Source: Phanerochaete sordida (lineage: Eukaryota; Basidiomycota; Agaricomycetes; Polyporales; Phanerochaetaceae). From it: 64,000 nt of DNA. The DNA lies in NCBI GenBank assembly GCA_019973155.2, contig BPQB01000004.1, positions 434,001-498,000 of the forward strand, written 5' to 3'. The translations under genes were made by a program, and so were the position numbers. Of this stretch, positions 31,895 to 41,770 are shown one piece after another; within the stretch, counting starts at the first letter, position 1; each line of letters opens with the position of its first letter. The notes under the pieces are model-generated. The model worked only from the letters and a program-made list of their open reading frames with translations. It was not told the origin of the DNA and did no database searches.

Positions 31895-33506
31895 ATGTCC
31901 GACAACGAAGAAGGTGGCAAGAAGAGCGGATACCGCCTTGAGTACGCGGGCAGCGCACGCGCGAAGTGCAAAGGTGCGTGGCCGCAGGGCGCGCGTCCGC
32001 TGGCACCGCCCCCTGGTAAACATCGATGCTGACTCGCGCGACTTTTCGCGTTCTGTGGTCGCCTTCAGGTCCCAAGCCATGTGCGGGTAAGTGCTGTAGT
32101 CTCGATATTGCGGCAAGCAGGCCTAACGAGTCGATAGGAACACCTATCCCTAAAGGCGCGTTGCGCATGGGCTCGGTCGTCGACTTCAAGGGCAACACCT
32201 CCTTGTGGGTATTGTCCTACTTCCTAAGCTTCACCTCTGACGCGTCATATTGCAGTGCCTGGCGTCATTGGGGCTGCGTAACCTCGAAGGTGCTCCAGAA
32301 CATGAAGACCCAGTTTGAGGACCCCGAGGACCTCGACGGCTTTGAAGACCTCGAAGACGAGGATAAGGCGCGCATCCGCAAGGCTTACCAGGACGGGCAT
32401 GTTGCAGATGAGGATATTCCCGAGTCAGCGCGTAAGCCTGCCGCGGACGACATGGACGAGGACGAGGATGGCGAGAAGCCGAAGAAGAAGGCTGCTGCCA
32501 AGGGCAAGAAGGCCAAAGATGATGGTCCTCTGAAGTTCAAGCTCGAATATGCCTCAGCTGGCCGCGCCAAGTGCAAGGGTACGTCCATCGCGTTCGATTT
32601 GTGAACTGTCCTCACATCACTCGCGTAGATGGCTGCGGCGAGACCATTAGCAAGGACTTCTTCCGCCTTGGTCATGAAGTTGACTTCCGGGGAAACAAGT
32701 CGTTGTACGTACATCGTGCTACTGGTCGCACACGTCGTGCTTACTCGTCTCCAGCTCTTTCCAACACTGGGGCTGTGCGTCCGACGACACGATCGCCAAG
32801 CTGAAGGCTTCTTACGGCAAGCCCGAGGAGATCGAGGGCTTCAGCGAGATCAAGGAGGCCGAGCAGGAGAAGGTCAAGCGTGCCTGGGAAGAGGGCGCGA
32901 TTCCTGAGGACGACAAGGGCCCGGGCGAGCCTGTCGCAACTGAGAAGAAGAAAAAGGCTCCGGCGAAACGGGCGAAGAAGGACGACGACGGTGACGATGG
33001 CGAGAAGCCCGCGAAGAAGCGGGCGAGAAAGGCCAAGGTGAGCGTTTGTCGGACACTATAGTTTTCAGCATGCTCATCGGAATCCTATCGCAGAAAGCTG
33101 AGGACGACGATGAGGACGAAGATGAAGAGGAGAAGCCCAAGCCCAAGCGTGCCGCGCCGAAGAAGGCTCCCGCGAAGGAGAAGGCTCCGCCGAAGAAGCG
33201 GGCGTCGAAGAAGAAACAGGATTCCGACGACGACGACGACCTCGAGGATTTCACGGCCGCCATCGATGCCGTTGGCGGCGATGAGGACGAGGACGAAGAG
33301 GACGAGCCGAAGCCGAAGCGCAAGGTACGCGCACACTACATATCTATGCGCTCATAGACGAGTCCTAACATTGTGCACAGCCGGCGTCCAAGCCAGCCTC
33401 TAAGAAGGCGTCCGCCCCGCCGTCAAAGTCAAAGCCCGCCTCTAAGCCTGTCTCGCGCAAAAAGAAACAGGAGGCCTTCGAGGAGGAAGATGAGTATGAT
33501 GACTAG
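31895..33506 (+). CDS. Tandem PARP-type zinc-finger nuclear protein
   Basis: Two zf-PARP modules without a PARP catalytic domain. The ATG at 31895 opens MSDNEEGGKKSGYRLEYAGS. Finger 1 has ARAKCKGPKPCAGTPIP, RMGSVVDFKGNTS and AWRHWGCVT, giving the C-x2-C, H and C ligands. Finger 2 starts at LEYASAGRAKCK and has DGCGETISKDFFRLGHEVDF and FQHWGCASDD. Each finger is followed by a helical acidic segment (EDLDGFEDLEDEDK, EEIEGFSEIKEAEQ). The C-terminal third is a Lys/Asp/Glu-rich low-complexity tail with repeated KPKPKR-type and KKA blocks, ending EEDEYDD. PARP fingers recognise nicks and breaks in DNA, so a DNA-break-binding chromatin protein is likely. About seven introns, several of them inside the fingers, are inferred. 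Confidence 0.88.
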
Positions 33507-33783
33507 ACTCTGAGCTACCTATACCACTCGCCGTGTCTTATTTATCGCTGTCTGCTGTTGGTCTGCTGGATCAATGTCCTGGACAATATTTTCCTCACTG
33601 TTGTATATAGTACCACCGTTGTCAATCATAGTGTCTTGCTCCACTGTCAGCCATAGCTACCTTACCGTTGAGTCCCGCAGTGCAAAGCGATTTGAGAATC
33701 CAGTTGACGGGCGTGTTGACCGCACAGTTGCGGGAGGATCTGGGCGACCGCAATCTGCCCAAATTCGCGTCCATACAGACGTC

Positions 33784-33811
33784 TACTGTCAAATGGGGGG
33801 AAGCGGGAAAA
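33784..33811 (+). repeat. Left terminal inverted repeat of the 611 bp element
   Basis: 28 nt, matching the reverse complement of 34367-34394 at all positions. Its inner 17 nt (33795-33811) also pair with 33818-33834 to make a tight hairpin with a 6-nt loop. Confidence 0.85.
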
Positions 33812-34366
33812 ACGCCGTTTTCCCGCTTCCCCCCACATTGGACTTTCCGTCGCTCCAAAAAATTCTGGGTTTGGCCTACGCCTGCATTGGCATGGATGTG
33901 CTCCTATCATGGTATAAAATTTGTCCACATGTGCGGGAGGAGCGTGGGGGACGGGAAACGAGTGGACGAAGGACATCAGCGATCGGGCCTCCAGATCTGA
34001 GGGATTTGATGGCGAGCTCGTCCGCGACCTACGAGCTGCTTGAGCTCCAATCGCTCATGTTCTTGCAACGTCTTACAGAGTACAGTATAGTGTGCCTCGA
34101 TGTCGAGTATGAGAATATTTCATCCAGAGGAGGGCATGCTGTGCTCGAAATCGTGAGCGAGCCTCTGGGCGCCTCATGCCTCCCATCACTTTTCCCGCTT
34201 CACCCCATCTTTGCCTTGCCTCGCCGTATTGCTTCTCCCCCTCCCACCAGTCGTCCAAAAAATCTCGTATTTTTGGAAGAGGTATAAAAGACGGTTCGCT
34301 AAGTGCCTGTACTGTCAGAATCAGGCCCTAGGCGGATGGTAGGCGGTCCCAGGTCAAGCGCCTAAC

Positions 34367-34394
34367 TTTTCCCGCTTCCCCCCATTTGACAGTA
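34367..34394 (-). repeat. Right terminal inverted repeat of the 611 bp element
   Basis: 28 nt, the exact reverse complement of the left end at 33784-33811. It is directly followed by CG and then CAGACGTC. Confidence 0.85.
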
Positions 34395-34396
34395 CG

Positions 34397-34988
34397 CAGA
34401 CGTCGGCGGGCGACGCGACAGGCAGCAAGCGCAAGCCTACCACGCCCGCGACACCCGGGCTCAGCGAGGCGGAGGTCGCAGAGGTGCCGCACTCGTCCAA
34501 GACGCAGCGCGACGGCAGGCCCGGCAAACGCGTGCGCACAAGCGAGAACGGAATCAGCTATCGCGTGCGCGTTGAGCGCAGCGACGAGCTCCCTGCGCCA
34601 TACGAGCCCGCGCCTTTCCCCGAGGCTGAGCCCTCTGAACCACCGCCGGTCGCGACAGCGGGGCGAGCCCACCTAGAAAGCCGAGCCGCCGCGGGCTGGT
34701 GCCCGAGAGACATCTGCAATTCTGCAGGACAAGGGCAGGGGCCGAGCGAAGCGCAAGGCGAAGGTCAGGACGAAGCCCCGGACAGCTGCTGCTGTATCCG
34801 AGGAGACGGTCCCAACGTGCGACGCGATGGTACTCACAGCCGCTGCTGCGTCTGCCACTCGCAAAGTGACCCTTCTAAAGGAGAAGCCTGTCAAATCGAC
34901 CCAAGTTCGTGCCGCGACGAAAGCTTGAGCGAAGTCTGGGAAGCCGTCTCGGCGGCGGTCGTCACGGATCGCGAAGAATAGCCTGTAG
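34397..34988 (+). pseudogene. Relic of a FunK1 kinase C-terminal tail
   Basis: The first frame reads QTSAGDATGSKRKPTTPAT, then GKRVRTSENGISYRVRV and ERSDELP. This matches the tail of FunK1 copy B (KRVRIDENGVTYYTRVDPSD). The matching frame then shifts by one position somewhere after about 34630. The new frame reads RGRAKRKAKVRTKPRT, LLKEKPVKSTQVRAATK, a TGA at 34926-34928, and RRRSSRIAK, stopping at 34986-34988. Copy B has LPKEKPVKSAKIRAATR and RRSSRLANK in the same order. A frameshift, an internal stop and no kinase core nearby make this a pseudogene. It probably once continued to the left of the 611 bp element. Confidence 0.8.
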
Positions 34989-35396
34989 GCCGCTCCTGTC
35001 CCCGCGTAACATATGGGTGACGTGCCGCGTCGTGTTGTATACCGGAAGTGGCGAAAGGACAAGTCGTCCACCATGCCGATAATATACGGGCAGGCGGACC
35101 GTACGCAGCCCGGGCAGGTATCGCAGAGAAAAGCAGTTTGATTCCCGCATGCGTAGAACCCTACACCACGAAATGCTGCTATGTCTGTCATACACTCGAG
35201 TCTGCGAAGCTGTAACCTGGAAACACGAGGTTGGGATGATTGTTTGGTGAGACAGAGCAGTGCACCTACCACACGACATCTGTCCGTCCGCTTAGAGAGC
35301 ACGCCAAACTGCAATTTCCGTGGAAAGCTGGTTGCATGTAGCGATAGCAAGAGGGTAGGAATAATACATAGTGGAAGAACCTCGAGCAGGGTACAC
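34989..35396. other. Spacer between the FunK1 relic and RPS26, nothing supported
   Basis: About 400 bp, with no ORF having recognisable protein content. It ends at the RPS26 stop codon, so it includes that gene's 3' UTR. Confidence 0.35.
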
Positions 35397-36030
35397 TTAT
35401 GCAGTCTTGGCAGCAGCCGCCTTGGCGTCCTCAGCGGCAGCGACAGCGGGGTTGACCTTCTTGCCATCCTTCCACCGGATGCGGGGAGGGGGAGCACGGT
35501 TGCGACGGCCCTCACGGGAGCGAACACGGACGACTGGAGGGGATGCTCAGCCTCAACTCGGTTTTTCAGGAGGGGACTCGGCTTACCGTGCGAGTGGATG
35601 GCGCACGACACGCAGTACGCGATTTTGATGTAAAGCTTGGGGATAACGTACTCTGCAAAGCCAGTGGTCAGCGAGCGACACGAGCGAAGACTTTGCGGGC
35701 GACGCACCAGGGTAGACAGAAGCCTCGCTGATGTCACGGACCGCCGCGCTCTCGACCATGTTCCTCACAGTGAACCGCTTGATGGCCTTGTCCTTGCCGA
35801 CGCAGCGCGAGCAGTTCGAGCAGCGGACGAAGTTGACGTGGCCGCGGCCCTTCTTGTTGCGTCCATTATTTCTTCGCTTCTTGGTCTACGGGGCGGGATG
35901 TTTCAGCAAGCGGGTCGGGTGCATCCAGGGTGTCGAGCCGCCATCCAGCCTCGTTTCCGCACGAATCGCGCATCGTTTCGCAGCCGGGCAGCACAACGGG
36001 TCTCCAGAGTGTCCGAACGGTGCTCACCAT
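35397..36030 (-). CDS. RPS26: 40S ribosomal protein S26 (eS26)
   Basis: Small-subunit protein near the mRNA exit channel. Four coding exons. Exon 1 carries only the ATG (36028-36030), followed at once by a GTGAGC donor. Exon 2 starts near 35887 with [19 protein letters not shown]. It holds [17 protein letters not shown], whose C-x2-C is the first half of the zinc site, and [20 protein letters not shown]. Exon 3 reads [20 protein letters not shown], giving the second C-x2-C. Exon 4 reads [19 protein letters not shown] and ends AAAAKTA at 35397. Length (about 120 residues) and the four cysteines agree with the family. The last intron separates HSH from VVRVRS. Regulation is probably through a promoter shared with the divergent CBM19-like gene. 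Confidence 0.95.
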
Positions 36031-36375
36031 CTTGGATTGTCGTCGGCGGTGTCTTGAGGATCGCGAGGAGGGCCCGACGACGTTGCAGATGCTACGGCGC
36101 CTACTTGATACACCATTTGAGCGTGGAGCCTCGATTAGGCAATTTCACGTGGCGGCGCTTCTCTCCGCTGCATTTGGCAGGCATGGTAGAAACAATAGCT
36201 TGCCGACGACAACGACGAGCATTGTCCTTTCCATTGCTTTGCGCGTGGCGTATATAAGGCTGGCCACAGATATGTGGACTTTACCTCTCTCTCTCTTTCC
36301 TTCGCGAGCCTGGAGCTCTCCGTCCTTTCGCATCTCTCAGACCCGTTCACGCTCGTTTAAGACTTACGATTCGAC
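36031..36375. promoter_or_regulatory. Divergent promoter region (RPS26 / CBM19-like)
   Basis: 345 bp between two start codons. A clear TATA element TATATAAGG at 36251-36259 lies about 120 bp before the CBM19-like ATG and is followed by a CT-rich stretch. No ORF is supported. Confidence 0.5.
36251..36259 (+). promoter_or_regulatory. TATA box of the CBM19-like gene
   Basis: TATATAAGG about 120 bp upstream of the ATG at 36376, followed by a CT-rich tract near 36283-36300, the usual fungal core-promoter arrangement. Confidence 0.5.
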
Positions 36376-37242
36376 ATGTTCTCACTCACGCATCTTCTTC
36401 TGGCGACTCTCACCCTCGGTTACGCGGTCGCCGCTCCGGCTCTCAACTCTGCGTCTTACCAGCAGAATGCAGTTGATGCGCAAATTCTGAACACGGAATT
36501 TCGTGGCGTAAATGAGACCGACCCATGCAACTGTAAGTACTAGTCTCTCGGTATTCCTTGTCACTCACTCACGTGCTATATGTGCAGCTGGACAGACTGC
36601 CTGCGTCGGTGGCGGAGTGGCCGTATGCAAATATGGATCGTGGAATGTCACATCGTGTGATCAGTCCAACGCCTGCTACGCGGTTCCCTCTACCTCTGGG
36701 TCTGGAACGGTGCGTGGCATACGAAGTGCTGGTTCAGTGGACATTTTCCTGATTTGTGGGAACAGATCTTGACGTGCACGACTGAGCAGAGTGCTCTCAA
36801 TGTTTTCGAGAGTGCAGGACTGCAGGGCCTCTACTCCAACGGCACGGACACACGGGCGTTTCCCACGGTGCCTCCTTCGATAAGCACGTCGCTCTCAGCA
36901 ACCTCTGCTTCGCCGACATCTTCCCAATCAAGCGATGTCGACGTAGTTACGGTGACTGTGACCCTACCTCCTCCGACCTTTTCGACGACGCTGCCTACGG
37001 AAGTGCGCACTATCGATCCTTCCGAAGCTGCAAGCATACTGTCTAGCCTCAGTGCCCAAGGTGCCACCGTTGCTCCGGTCCCAAGTTCAGCTCCCTCGCC
37101 GACGCAGGCGGTCGGTGACTGCCATCGTACGACGACCGACATGTCAGCCACAACAAGCACCGTTACTTCCATGTCGTCTGCCACCTCCCCAGCTCCACTT
37201 CATGGGTACTACCATAAGGCCCGGGCCGCTCGCAGGGCGTAA
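36376..37242 (+). CDS. Secreted CBM19-like (chitin-binding type) protein with Ser/Thr-rich tail
   Basis: The ATG at 36376 opens a clear signal peptide (MFSLTHLLLATLTLGYAVAA, cleavage probable after AVAA). Exon 1 ends with NETDPCN at a GTAAGT donor. Exon 2 reads SGQTACVGGGVAVCKYGSWN followed by VTSCDQSNACYAVPS. Exon 3 starts ILTCTTEQSALNVFESAG. The six spaced cysteines and the ACYAVP/CTTE pattern match the CBM19-like modules of basidiomycete secreted proteins. A Ser/Thr/Pro-rich linker follows, with VTVTVTLPPPTFST. The end (HGYYHKARAARRA) is basic, with no hydrophobic GPI signal. It is likely extracellular or wall-bound and could bind chitin. Catalysis is not expected, and chitin binding is inferred from the family only. 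Confidence 0.75.
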
Positions 37243-37980
37243 CTATTATTGCACGCTGTCATGTAGGATTACTGTAGCCCTTCCCCCGGACCACCGATGT
37301 ACCTTAGAACGTCATCCTGACTTATTGTATTCGTAATGTGAAACTCTGTTCGTGTACACAGGTCCTGTAAGTGCCTTTGAGTGGCGGCTAGCATTACGAC
37401 AGCCCCCATGAACCCTAGGCAGAAATTTGCGGGACGAATGCCCCGCGTCTGCCCTGGCTCTTCGCGCATGGAAGAGCAAAATCCTGCCAAGGGCTCGGAC
37501 AGGGCTCCGACGCCGGGGAGCTGCTGGGACCGTCATCGCTCAAACGCACGCCGCTTGATCGACATAGAGTTCTCGTATGGCACGATTCCTCCGGAGAGAT
37601 GACAGACGCCGCAGCAGGACACGCAGCATCGTCCCATTCCGATCGGGCACTGCCCATTGAGCATAACAAACTTTGGGAAGTTGAATTCTACGATGCTTCC
37701 GGGGTCTCGAAGCAACACAAAATGTTTGAAGTATCGTAACAATATACCATGGCTACATTGAAGCAAGCTGCAAGAATTCAATAATCCTGCGAAACCTGCG
37801 CAGGCTGCGGATGTGGCGGCGTGGTGGCGGTGGGTCTTCTGATCGTCGGGGTTGCCATTTCTGGAAGGAGGCGGGGGTGGCGGGGGTCCTGGACCTCTTC
37901 CCCAAGACGCGTGAGAAGGAGCGCCCATGAATTGAAAGTGGGCCGATTTGAGGTCCTGCGCTTGACCACGAACCGCGACG
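37243..37980. other. Upstream region of the SREBP gene
   Basis: About 740 bp with short ORFs only. The minus-strand frame overlapping 37533-38075 is a shadow of the SREBP start. Promoter elements are likely but none is diagnosable by eye. Confidence 0.35.
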
Positions 37981-40900
37981 ATGTCTACCCCTCCTCTCTC
38001 GTCGGGTAGCTCTTCTGCGAGCTCCCCGTCCCCTTCTCTACACGACTCGGACGACATGCTCAAGCACGAGCTCACCGACAGCCTCCGCTTCGACGACCCG
38101 GAGACCCTTGAGCTGCTACTTCAGACCATCACCCAGCAAAGCGACCAGTCAGCGACCGCCGGCTCAAGCGACGACTGGTCGTCAATGTCCTCCTGGGGCC
38201 AGCAGGACGTCAAGCCCGCAGAGTTTGGCAGTGACCTCAGCTTCCCGTTCTCCATGGACCTCGACATGGACCCACTGGGCATGGCGGTCGACCCCAGTTC
38301 CCTGCACTTCAATACCTCCATCTTCAGCCAGAATGTTCTCAGCGAGAACCCATATTACCCTCCGCCTCAGAACCAAGATCTCTCGTCGACTCCTCTGTTC
38401 CCATTTGACGCGTCTTCTTGGCCTGCAGGTGGACACATAGAGCAAGGTACCGGACGTCGACTCAGCTTGACCTCCTCCTCTTCTTCCTCGGGCGCATCCC
38501 TGTCACCCATCCTCGAGCCACAGTCCTCTGCTGGTAGCCCCCCTCCTTCCAGCGACTGCGGTACATCGGACTCTGACCCGGCCTACGAACTTGCCCAGCG
38601 TGTCCGCCAAGCTGCTGGGGTCACGCTCGCCGTCCCCGTGAGCGCGCATGTGCAGCAGCTCGCTGCGAATAGCCAGGAGAAGTCATTTTTGTCCCGCAAC
38701 CCTCCTCGTCCCCAGCCGTCGGTCGTTACGGCTGTACCTGCCAAGCTCCTCAAAGAGCTATCCCCTGCCCCCGAGTCACTGCTGCGCGCGTCGCCGCTGG
38801 CGTCCACGCCCATGGACACCGGCAGCTCTAGTTCCGCTTCATCGAGCGCTGCTCAAAGCCCGAACCCGGAGTCGCCGGCATCTACGTCCGCACCTGCGCC
38901 TCGCCCCAAGACCAGTCACACTACCATCGAGAGGCGGTATCGGACGAACCTGAACGCCAGGATCACCGGTCTTAGGCAGTCGGTCCCCGCCCTGCGCGTC
39001 CTTGAGTTGAAGGATGGCATGCCCTCACCGTACGGCGACGTCGTTGATACTCGCGGGTTCGTCGACGGTGTCAAGGTTGCACGGAAGATGAGCAAGGCGA
39101 ACATCCTTGGCAAGGCTACAGAGTACATTCGGTAAGTGCTGTCCGGAGTAACATTAGATACGCGCTCACGTGCATGCAGTGTCCTCAAGAAACGTGAGGC
39201 GCGTCTGAAGCGCGAGCAAGACGGCCTCAAGTCGCTCGTGGGCGGTCTTGTCGGCGGCCCGGCGCTGCTGAAGGAATGGGAACGCGAATGGCGGGAACGC
39301 TTCGGCGGTGAAGAGAAGGATGAGGTCGAGGGCGACGACGCTGCAGCCGGGAGCGACGACGAAGATGGCGACAACGAGGACAGCGATGGCGAGGATGATG
39401 AGGGCCGCGCTCGTAAGAAGGCCAAGGTTGCCAAAGCTCCGAAGAAGGAGAAGCCCACGAAGCCCGCTCCTCCCCCTGCCATCCCCGCTGTTCCGGGCGC
39501 CGTTCCGGAGAAGAGGAAGCGTGGTCGCCCACGCAAGGTTCCTCTGCCTCCGGCTGTCCCTGCAACGACGCTCGTCCCAATGGAGGGTGTCACTGCTACC
39601 ATTGTCCCGCCCATCGTCCCCGTACAACAGGACATCGTCAACCCCGCTACACAGTCCACCCCGCAGTACCTCCTTGCCGTCTTCGCATTCTTTTCCGTCT
39701 TGAACTCGCCTCTTGCCAACGGTTTCGGTCGCACAGGCGCGCATACCCATGCCGAAGCACATACCCACCATGGCACTGTCCTCAACGCGTACCCGACGAT
39801 GATACCCACGGCTTCTGCTCCGATCGCACATACGAGCTACGGCTTCAATGAACTTATTCAGGCATTCCACCTCCTCGTGTCTACTATGGTGTTCTTCTAC
39901 GTTGTCGTTCCCTGGTTCACCGGCGCTCTACGGCATCAAGCCATCGTTTCCTCCCTTATTCGACAGCTCCGCTCGTATGCGACTCGTGCTCACAAGTCGA
40001 CTTCTACACCCCCGTCTCCTGTTCAATCACAAGTCACGAAGGACGCACATCATGCTGCTCTTACCGATGCGCTATCCCCAAGCGTCCGTGGTACTGCAGA
40101 CGAGCCCGCTCGTCTGAGGAAGGCGCTGGGTATATCGACCGGCGTGTTCGGTCTCATGCAAAGTGTCATCAAGGCTGCTCGGATCGACCGTGGTCTGGAG
40201 ATGAACCAGTTGGAGCAGCGCGCCTGGGTCAGACTCGGCGAGCTGGTCGCGTTCGATGGTCAGTTCTTCATGGTCAACCTCCAGAGCATAGCTAACTGTA
40301 TCGCCAGGTTCCATGCCAGTGACGACTCGCTGCCAAACTTACTGGTGCATGTCTTGGCATGTCTCGACCTTTGCAACTTCGACTTCTGATCTCACGACCC
40401 TGGCACTCATGATCCTCCCCGTTTCATCCGCCAAGGCAGCAGAGCTCTGGGAGCGTGCTGCCAGTCGCGAGGTCCTTCGTCCGCACGAGAGGATCGTGTT
40501 GTCGAATATGTCGGTCAACGATGCTGCGGAGTGGCTCGCTAAGTGGCGCCTGTGGCACGATACCGAGCGCAAGGGCGGACGCTGCGCTGCCTGCGAGAAG
40601 CGCACACCACTTGGCGTGCTCGCTGCGATTCTCATCCGGGAGCGCCTCCGCAAGCACGCTGCTGCCATGTTCGTTAACTCTGTCATTCCTACTGGATCCC
40701 GCGAGGCATTGGACGCCTTTGACGCGGATGATCTCGCCGCCGCCTACGACTCGGAGAAGGACTACCAGGACGGCGAGCAGCTCCGCGAGACGATCGAGGC
40801 TGGCAAGTCCATCGGCGGCCGCACAGCCGAGCTCGCCGTGCTCCTCGAGCGCATCTGGCACACTGGCTTTTGCGCACACGAGGACGTGCTTCCGGGCGCG

Positions 40901-41263
40901 TACGCAGAGCGCGCCGAGGGCGAGGAGTGGGAGGACGCACACGACCTCGCGCGGAGCGACGAGGCCGAGATCCGCGCCCTCCTCAGCGCGACGCTCATCT
41001 ACCGCCGCATCTTCCCGTCGTCCTTCCCCTCGTGCGCGACCGCGGTGTCCGTCATCCTCTCGCCGCCACCATCGCCCTCGCGCAAGAACCTCGCGCTCCA
41101 CGTCTCGCTCCGCGCCGCGCTCGCGTCGTCGGCGTTCGACTTCGACGGCAAGGCACCCGAGGACCTGCGCCTCGCCGCTGCGCTCGAGGACGCGCGTGAT
41201 CGCGTTAACGACATGTTGACCGACCTGGAGCGTTCGCTGCGGCGGAACGTGAAGGCGATATGA
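37981..41263 (+). CDS. SRE1: SREBP-type membrane-bound bHLH transcription factor
   Basis: Fungal sterol regulatory element-binding protein, an ER-anchored factor controlling sterol and hypoxia responses. Exon 1 (37981-39134) has an acidic, Ser-rich activation domain and then the bHLH: SHTTIERRYRTNLNARITGL. It carries the SREBP-specific Tyr in ERRYR in place of the usual Arg. The loop is long (VLELKDGMPSPYGDVVDTRG) and helix 2 is SKANILGKATEYIR. Exon 2 continues the leucine-rich coiled coil (VLKKREARLKREQDGLKSLV). An acidic/basic linker holds an AT-hook-like KRKRGRPRKV. Two hydrophobic segments follow: PQYLLAVFAFFSVLNSPL and HLLVSTMVFFYVVVPWF. The C-terminal part (intron near 40350, then AAELWERAASREVLR) would be the Scp1/SCAP-side regulatory domain. 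Three exons are inferred. Confidence 0.92.
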
Positions 41264-41770
41264 TAGACTGATACACGCCATGATGTACCCCTGTTTATTT
41301 GCTCTGTTACTTCCTGCCCTCGACTTTGGTTATTGTCGCGTATCTATAGACTCTTATCTTACGTCTCGCTTTGTGTGTAGCTGTACTGTCCTAGTTGCGG
41401 ATGTCTCGTAGTCCTGTGAAATCCAACGAGAATAATGAACGATAAAATGCCCTTCGCTGTGTGCCGTTTGACCCTGGGGCGGGTCCTACTAAGTTATGCG
41501 GTCACACGATCCGGGTTGCTTGCTTCCTAGTGCCAGGATAGCGCGACGAGTTCACAGTTGAGCTGACAGCTTGAAAGTGGTGCTAGATCGCAAGGGGTAA
41601 CCAAGGGTAACGATAATCGACCTACAGCCCAAAAATACAATTCGTACAAAAAGATCGTTTCTGGAGGCGTAGCGGGAATCTGAGGCTACAGTAGGATGGG
41701 ACGTGTACACATCATTAGTTGCTTACTAGAGAGTAGAGTACGTAGGGTATCGCGTCAAGTCGAATCGTGA
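41264..41770. other. Convergent 3' spacer (SREBP / TOK channel)
   Basis: Five hundred bases between two stop codons on opposite strands, AT-richer than the genes. No ORF supported. Confidence 0.45.

Larger units (their letters stand above)
33784..34394. mobile_element. Non-autonomous DNA element with perfect 28 bp terminal inverted repeats (MITE-like)
   Basis: The ends are perfect inverted copies: left 33784-33811 (starts TACTGTCAAATGGGG) and right 34367-34394. The sequence CAGACGTC abuts the left end (33776-33783) and recurs 2 bp beyond the right end (34397-34404). This is compatible with an 8 bp target-site duplication as in hAT elements. A TA duplication, reading the ends as CTGTCAAAT, is the alternative. 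No transposase ORF is seen in the 611 bp, so the element would be moved in trans. Inside there are further copies of the end motif at 33818-33834 (inverted) and 34190-34210 (degenerate). Two TATAAAA boxes lie at 33913-33919 and 34283-34289. It lies between the PARP-finger gene and a FunK1 relic. Confidence 0.75.

Noticed and set aside
33784..34394. LTR or retroelement origin of the 611 bp repeat
   Set aside because: The ends are inverted, not direct, and there is no reverse-transcriptase or poly-A signature.
34673..35737. 354-codon minus-strand ORF
   Set aside because: Mixes antisense of the FunK1 relic with RPS26 exon 3 and intron sequence in one frame; no coherent protein.
38108..38953. 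Overlapping ORFs inside the SREBP first exon
   Set aside because: Shifted frames of the Ser/Pro-rich activation domain.
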